From positions 449,618-513,617 of the forward strand of contig NZ_LT800499.1 of NCBI RefSeq assembly GCF_900166625.1: 64,000 nt of DNA. The letters are read 5' to 3'. The position numbers and the translations under genes were made by a program. Positions 60,282 through 64,000 of the stretch are shown piece after piece (the first letter of the stretch is position 1; each line of letters opens with the position of its first letter). Source of the DNA: Halobacillus massiliensis. GTDB lineage: Bacteria; Bacillota; Bacilli; Bacillales; Halobacillaceae. Under the pieces are notes generated by a model that saw only the letters and a program-made list of their open reading frames with translations, was not told the DNA's origin and ran no database searches.

Positions 60282-61118
60282 ATGACACATAAAGAAAAGA
60301 CAGGCAATGAGAATGTACATGTTGATTTTAAAGATCGTATGACTTACGGGGAATATTTACAGCTTGACAAGCTGTTAGATGCGCAAAAAAGACTTTCCGA
60401 TCATCATGATGAGATGCTTTTCATCATCATCCATCAAGTAAGCGAATTATGGATGAAGCTTGTCCTGCATGAATTATGGGCAGCTGTAGACCTCATTAGG
60501 GAGGGGGAGCTGCAGGAAGCCTTCAAAATGCTTTCAAGGGTTTCAAAAATCCAAACACAAATTATTCATGCATGGGATGTCCTTTCCACCCTTACACCTG
60601 CTGAATATATTCAATTCAGGGATAAACTTGGCCAAGCTTCAGGGTTTCAGTCTTACCAATACCGTATGGTTGAGTTTGCTTTAGGGTACAAAACCCCTCA
60701 TGTTTTAAAAATATATGAAAAAGATCCCGATCTGCATGAAAAGTTAAAGCAGGCGTATGAGGCACCAAGCATCTATGATGCGGCAATCGAGAGGCTTAAA
60801 ACCGCAGGGTTTGATATTAACCCACAGCTGATTAATCGTGACTTTACTAAAATTTATGAAGCAGATGAATCCGTAGAAGCGGCCTGGGCTGAAGTATATA
60901 AAAATACGGAGCTTTACTGGGATTTATATCAGCTTGCAGAAAAGCTTGTGGACATAGAGGATTGGCTTCAGCAGTGGCGGTTCCGTCATATGAAAACAGT
61001 TGAAAGAATTATAGGACACAAAATGGGGACAGGCGGATCCTCAGGGGTAGGGTACCTTAAAAAAGTTCTTGACCACCGATTTTTCCCAGAACTATGGGAC
61101 GTTCGTACGAAAATTTAG
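60282..61118 (+). CDS. kynA: Tryptophan 2,3-dioxygenase
   Basis: A 278-residue heme enzyme that opens the indole ring of tryptophan to N-formylkynurenine, the first step of the kynurenine pathway. The motifs '[17 protein letters not shown]', '[19 protein letters not shown]' (His near the substrate), '[12 protein letters not shown]' and '[27 protein letters not shown]' (proximal heme His, in two blocks) are diagnostic. The start is ATG 60282 behind AGAGGGATGAGAG. The usual kynU and kynB are not in the window. Confidence 0.93.
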   Translation: MTHKEKTGNENVHVDFKDRMTYGEYLQLDKLLDAQKRLSDHHDEMLFIIIHQVSELWMKLVLHELWAAVDLIREGELQEAFKMLSRVSKIQTQIIHAWDVLSTLTPAEYIQFRDKLGQASGFQSYQYRMVEFALGYKTPHVLKIYEKDPDLHEKLKQAYEAPSIYDAAIERLKTAGFDINPQLINRDFTKIYEADESVEAAWAEVYKNTELYWDLYQLAEKLVDIEDWLQQWRFRHMKTVERIIGHKMGTGGSSGVGYLKKVLDHRFFPELWDVRTKI

Positions 61119-61215
61119 TAAACAAACCATTTGTTTATAACAAAACCGTTAATTAATCATTACATTTATGTTACACTATTTGTTGGAATTAATAACAAAT
61201 TGAAGAGGGAAGTTT

Positions 61216-61956
61216 ATGAATCCTATTAATATATATTTATCACTCCTCGGTGTAATACTATTAGCGGCTTGTTCAATAACAATGGCTGATACTGACAATA
61301 ATAAGACTAGTACAGCTTCCGGTGCTGCTCCATACCAAATTATAACTGAACATGAACAAGAAGAGATGGAAGCATACGAGATATCCATTGATTATCCCCA
61401 GACGCCTAACGACCAGATTGACCAATCAGTGATCGATTATGTTAATCTGGCGAAAGATGTTTTTAAAAAGAAAAGCTACGAAGCGGCTAAGGATAAGCGC
61501 CACAGCTTGAAAGTAGACTACGACATTCTCCATGAGGATGAACGTTTATTTGTTGTGAAAATGACTGAGGTCATTAAAGTAGGATCTCAGCCTGAAAAAA
61601 CAATGACAATATTAAATTTTGATAAAAATAAAGGGAAACGTCTTGATTTAAACAGTATTTTTTCTGTAGACAGGGCCATTTACACGAAAGAACTGACCGG
61701 CTTTATTGAAGAAGAAACAGAAAGTCCGCTTCCTTCTAGTTTGAAAAATGCAGGGAAACTGTCTGTGGAGAAAGAATCTCCTCTTCTTTCGAATGTTGCG
61801 TTAAAAGGGGATAAGGTTGAAATTTATTTTTCAGAAGCTCAGCAGAAAGAATATGCGATTGATAAAGAAAGTATACAAATTAATAAATCAGATATTGAAA
61901 ATTTATTGCGTTCCCAATATGCACAGGCCAGAACTTCCTGGCTTGCAGATCAGTAA
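61216..61956 (+). CDS. Lipoprotein with DUF4163/DUF3298 (PdaC/RsiV-like) domain
   Basis: A 246-residue lipoprotein: lipobox 'LLAAC' at about residues 15-19, an acidic spacer, then a region 'ITEHEQEEMEAYEISIDYPQ' leading into the DUF4163-DUF3298 fold ('MTILNFDKNKGKRLDLNSIF', 'VEIYFSEAQQKEYA') found in PdaC and in the anti-sigma factor RsiV. It acts outside the membrane; no deacetylase or sigma-factor domain is attached. Single gene with a strong terminator. Confidence 0.82.
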   Translation: MNPINIYLSLLGVILLAACSITMADTDNNKTSTASGAAPYQIITEHEQEEMEAYEISIDYPQTPNDQIDQSVIDYVNLAKDVFKKKSYEAAKDKRHSLKVDYDILHEDERLFVVKMTEVIKVGSQPEKTMTILNFDKNKGKRLDLNSIFSVDRAIYTKELTGFIEEETESPLPSSLKNAGKLSVEKESPLLSNVALKGDKVEIYFSEAQQKEYAIDKESIQINKSDIENLLRSQYAQARTSWLADQ

Positions 61957-61986
61957 AAAAGCAGCTCATTCGGAGCTGCTTTTTTT
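61955..61986 (+). terminator. Terminator of the lipoprotein gene
   Basis: The stem AAAAGCAGCTC/GAGCTGCTTTT is followed by TTT, right after the stop. Confidence 0.9.
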
Positions 61987-62071
61987 GTGCTATTGACGTT
62001 TGAAAAAAAGCGTCTCGGGACTTTTTTCACCATTTCCCTTTTTCTTCTCATTGCTCAGAAGTGAAAAGACT

Positions 62072-62233
62072 GTTCCGATTACTTTGAGAAAATAATGAGG
62101 CTGGGAAATGACTCCCTTTCCACGGGGAGCCGGTGAGCTATCTCGCTGCACTCGCGGATCTCACCCTGGCTCTATCTCCCTGCAGGAGTCTCGCCATTTC
62201 CCAGTCTCTTTACCGAGATGGTGTAAACGGAAC
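62072..62233. repeat. Paired structured repeat, locus 4, half B (reverse orientation)
   Basis: A 162-bp reverse-complement copy bounded by GTTCCGATT and AAACGGAAC. With half A following it, the whole pair is inverted relative to loci 1-3. Confidence 0.85.
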
Positions 62234-62282
62234 GCTGTAGTTTCAGTAATCCTCTAAAAGAAATGGTCTTCTCTTACTCAGT

Positions 62283-62400
62283 GTTCCGTTAGTCCCAAAA
62301 AACATAAAGGGCCAGGGGAAACGGCGAGACTCCTATGGGAGGATAGAACAGGGTGAGATCCCAGAAGGCTTTAGCCTGAGGAAGCTCACCGTTCGCCCGC
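62283..62400. repeat. Paired structured repeat, locus 4, half A (reverse orientation, truncated)
   Basis: It starts at GTTCCGTTA, 49 bp after half B, and runs to CTCACCGTTCGCCCG. The last 45-50 bp of the unit, including the terminal inverted repeat, are missing, and the copy stops at the hom stop codon. Confidence 0.82.
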
Positions 62401-62401
62401 T

Positions 62402-63382
62402 TTAATGGCTTAACTGTGGTCTTTTTGCCGCCTGATTTTGCAGGATTTGTACCGCATCTTCAATCATTGCACTTGCAGTAGAACTTTTGCCCGCACCAGG
62501 CCCCCGAAGAGTAATTGAACCCGCGATATCACTTTCAACCGTAATGGCATTATCCACTCCTTCAATGGAATAAAGTCCGTGTGAAGAAGGGAAGGAGACA
62601 GGGCGGACACTTGCTTGAATTTCCCCTCTATTATAGGTGAGAGTGGCAACATGGCGGATCTTTTCGCCTTTTCTCTTTGCTTCTTCAATATTTTCCTTTT
62701 GAAGGCCTGCAATCCCTTCACGTGGAACGGTATTCCAGTCCGGCTGTTTGTTATAAAGAAGCTGGCTTAGGATCATCAGCTTATAAAACGCATCGTGACC
62801 TTCGATATCATTTGTAGGGTCAGCTTCCGCGTAGCCTTTCTCCTGGGCTTCCTTAAGGGCAGTTGAAAAAGGCTTTCCTTCCGACTGCATAGCTGTCAGG
62901 ATGTAGTTGCTAGTTCCATTTAAAATAGCTTCTACCTTTGTAATTTGACTGGCCTGCATTAATTTTGAAAGAAGTCCAATGACCGGTGTTCCGGCAGCCG
63001 TGGTAGCTTCATAACCGATCCCAACATAAGAGTGGGCCTGAGCTAACAGGGAAGGACCATAAGCGGCAAACATCACTTTATTAGCCGTGACTACATGGAT
63101 TCCTTGAGCAATGGCTTTAGACAAATAAGTGAAACTTGGTTCTTCTCCGACAGTTGCTTCAAAAATGATATCAGGCTGAACGGAAAGAATGTCCTCAAAC
63201 TGATTTGTCAAAAAGGTGTCTTCTTTTATCGGCCGCTTCTTCTTCAGATCCTGGACGAGTACTCCGCAAATTTCTATGTGATCGCCGGTTAGCTTCTCTA
63301 GTTCCTGATGTTTTTCTAATAATATATCGTGGATGCCTTCACCTACGGTACCGAAACCGAGGATAGCTGCTCTAATCGTCAT
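62402..63382 (-). CDS. hom: Homoserine dehydrogenase
   Basis: A 326-residue enzyme reducing aspartate semialdehyde to homoserine. It has an N-terminal NAD(P) motif 'AILGFGTVGEGI', catalytic-domain motifs 'VTANKVMFA', 'YEATTAAGTPVIGLL', 'ILNGTSNYIL' and 'EAQEKGYAEADPTNDIEGHDA' (Lys/Asp/Glu pocket). It lacks the C-terminal ACT domain of the classic Bacillus Hom (about 430 residues), so it should not be feedback-regulated by threonine in the same way. It follows a metX-type gene by 7 nt, which indicates a methionine-branch operon. Confidence 0.92.
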   Translation of the reverse strand: MTIRAAILGFGTVGEGIHDILLEKHQELEKLTGDHIEICGVLVQDLKKKRPIKEDTFLTNQFEDILSVQPDIIFEATVGEEPSFTYLSKAIAQGIHVVTANKVMFAAYGPSLLAQAHSYVGIGYEATTAAGTPVIGLLSKLMQASQITKVEAILNGTSNYILTAMQSEGKPFSTALKEAQEKGYAEADPTNDIEGHDAFYKLMILSQLLYNKQPDWNTVPREGIAGLQKENIEEAKRKGEKIRHVATLTYNRGEIQASVRPVSFPSSHGLYSIEGVDNAITVESDIAGSITLRGPGAGKSSTASAMIEDAVQILQNQAAKRPQLSH

Positions 63383-63389
63383 TCTGCTT

Positions 63390-64000
63390 TCACTGCTCCT
63401 TGTTTAATTTTTCTTCGACCCATGAACCCCACTCATCGAATTCCACAAGAAATCCATCGTGGCCAAAATCAGTGTTCACATGGTGATGGGTACCGCCTGG
63501 CACATAACGACTGAAGGTTTCGATAAGATCTTTTGGATATAAAAGGTCATGCTCAAAGCTGACGGTGTACAGCTCTGCTTTAAATTTTCCTGCTGCTTCC
63601 TCCAGACTGCCACGGCCATGACTGATATCGTGGTGATTCATGGCTTCAAGCAAATAGAGGTAGCTGTTAGCATCAAATCTTTGTTTGATTTTTTCTCCCT
63701 GATAGTCTAAGTAGGACTGAATGTTATAAAGAGACTCTGTCTGACTTCTTGCAAACCGCTTCTGAAAGAGCGTACCGCTGCGGTAAGTCACCATACCGGC
63801 CATTCTTGCAATTTCAAATCCATTCAGGCGGTCTGTCCGGTCATAGTATCCTTCTTTAAAAGAGGGGTCATCCTGGATGGCCCGGGCTCCGATATGGTTA
63901 AACGCAATTCCGTAGTCGCTTAAATAAGGGGTGGCTGCCATGCAGAAGAGCTGGTTCATGAAGTCTGGATACAACAATCCCCATTCAAGTGTCTGCATAC
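63390..64000 (-). CDS. metX: Homoserine O-acetyltransferase MetX-type, C-terminal part (gene starts beyond the window)
   Basis: The last about 200 residues of an alpha/beta-hydrolase acyltransferase of the MetX family, with the catalytic Asp in 'SFEHDLLYPKD' and the catalytic His in 'DFGHDGFLVEF'. The nucleophile elbow lies outside the window. MetX would acylate homoserine made by the downstream Hom, committing it to methionine. Whether the acyl donor is acetyl-CoA or succinyl-CoA cannot be judged from this part. Confidence 0.85.
   Translation of the reverse strand, partial: MQTLEWGLLYPDFMNQLFCMAATPYLSDYGIAFNHIGARAIQDDPSFKEGYYDRTDRLNGFEIARMAGMVTYRSGTLFQKRFARSQTESLYNIQSYLDYQGEKIKQRFDANSYLYLLEAMNHHDISHGRGSLEEAAGKFKAELYTVSFEHDLLYPKDLIETFSRYVPGGTHHHVNTDFGHDGFLVEFDEWGSWVEEKLNKEQ

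Overview
This 64 kb window looks like a chromosomal segment of a low-to-moderate G+C, moderately halophilic or halotolerant member of the Bacillaceae, of the Halobacillus type. The reasons are strong AGGAGG ribosome binding sites, Bacillus-type operons (treP-treA-treR, a lia-type cell-envelope stress operon, ypmR-ypmS, bioY), CcpA-type cre sites, an RsbR-like stressosome protein, acidic proteins and a Bacillaceae-type structured intergenic repeat. The organism call is an inference. I see no rRNA, tRNA, prophage or CRISPR array.

Layout. 0-4 kb: end of a Gfo/Idh/MocA oxidoreductase, an amidase, a 47-residue membrane protein, and an IS3/IS150-type element that landed in the loop of that gene's terminator. 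3.5-4.1 kb: first copy of a paired repeat. 4-10 kb (minus strand): methyltransferase, secreted subtilisin-like protease, orphan response regulator, and a four-gene cassette of two small Cys-Cys proteins, an ArsA/Get3-like ATPase and an MDR reductase. 10-12 kb: second repeat pair and CstA transporter. 12-16 kb: pabA and a pabB-pabC fusion, DUF393 protein and RsbR paralogue. 16-21 kb: oxidoreductase, GNAT, nucleotidyltransferase, and aldehyde dehydrogenase with DUF779. 21-28 kb: 5'-3' exonuclease, an RRNPP-type regulator, a purine-rich minisatellite, SDR, an iron-sulfur PD-(D/E)XK nuclease next to an alkyltransferase-like repair protein, pdxK, S51 peptidase and trhO. 28-35 kb: pncA, MFS pump and the trehalose operon with two TreR operators. 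35-38 kb: persulfide dioxygenase-rhodanese, and a second RRNPP regulator translationally coupled to a 38-residue secreted pro-peptide. 38-46 kb: second-type aconitase, ring-cleaving dioxygenase, a PAS-containing XRE regulator with an Sda/SinI-like small protein, TRIC channel, cysK and ypmRS. 46-53 kb: PD-(D/E)XK-XPD helicase fusion, OFA transporter, bioY, sugar dehydrogenase lipoprotein and M24 peptidase. 53-58 kb: third repeat pair and the lia operon. 58-64 kb: an RQC-like unknown, DUF4166, tryptophan 2,3-dioxygenase, a lipoprotein, the fourth (inverted) repeat pair, hom and metX.

The items I consider least ordinary are: the regulator/pro-peptide quorum-sensing pair at 36.87-38.26 kb; the ArsA/Cys-Cys operon at 7.2-9.8 kb; the paired repeat family, which keeps one architecture at four loci; the XRE-PAS/Sda-like pair at 41.6-42.3 kb; and the nuclease-helicase fusion at 46-48 kb. 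Most other genes are ordinary metabolism or regulation that can be assigned from conserved motifs.
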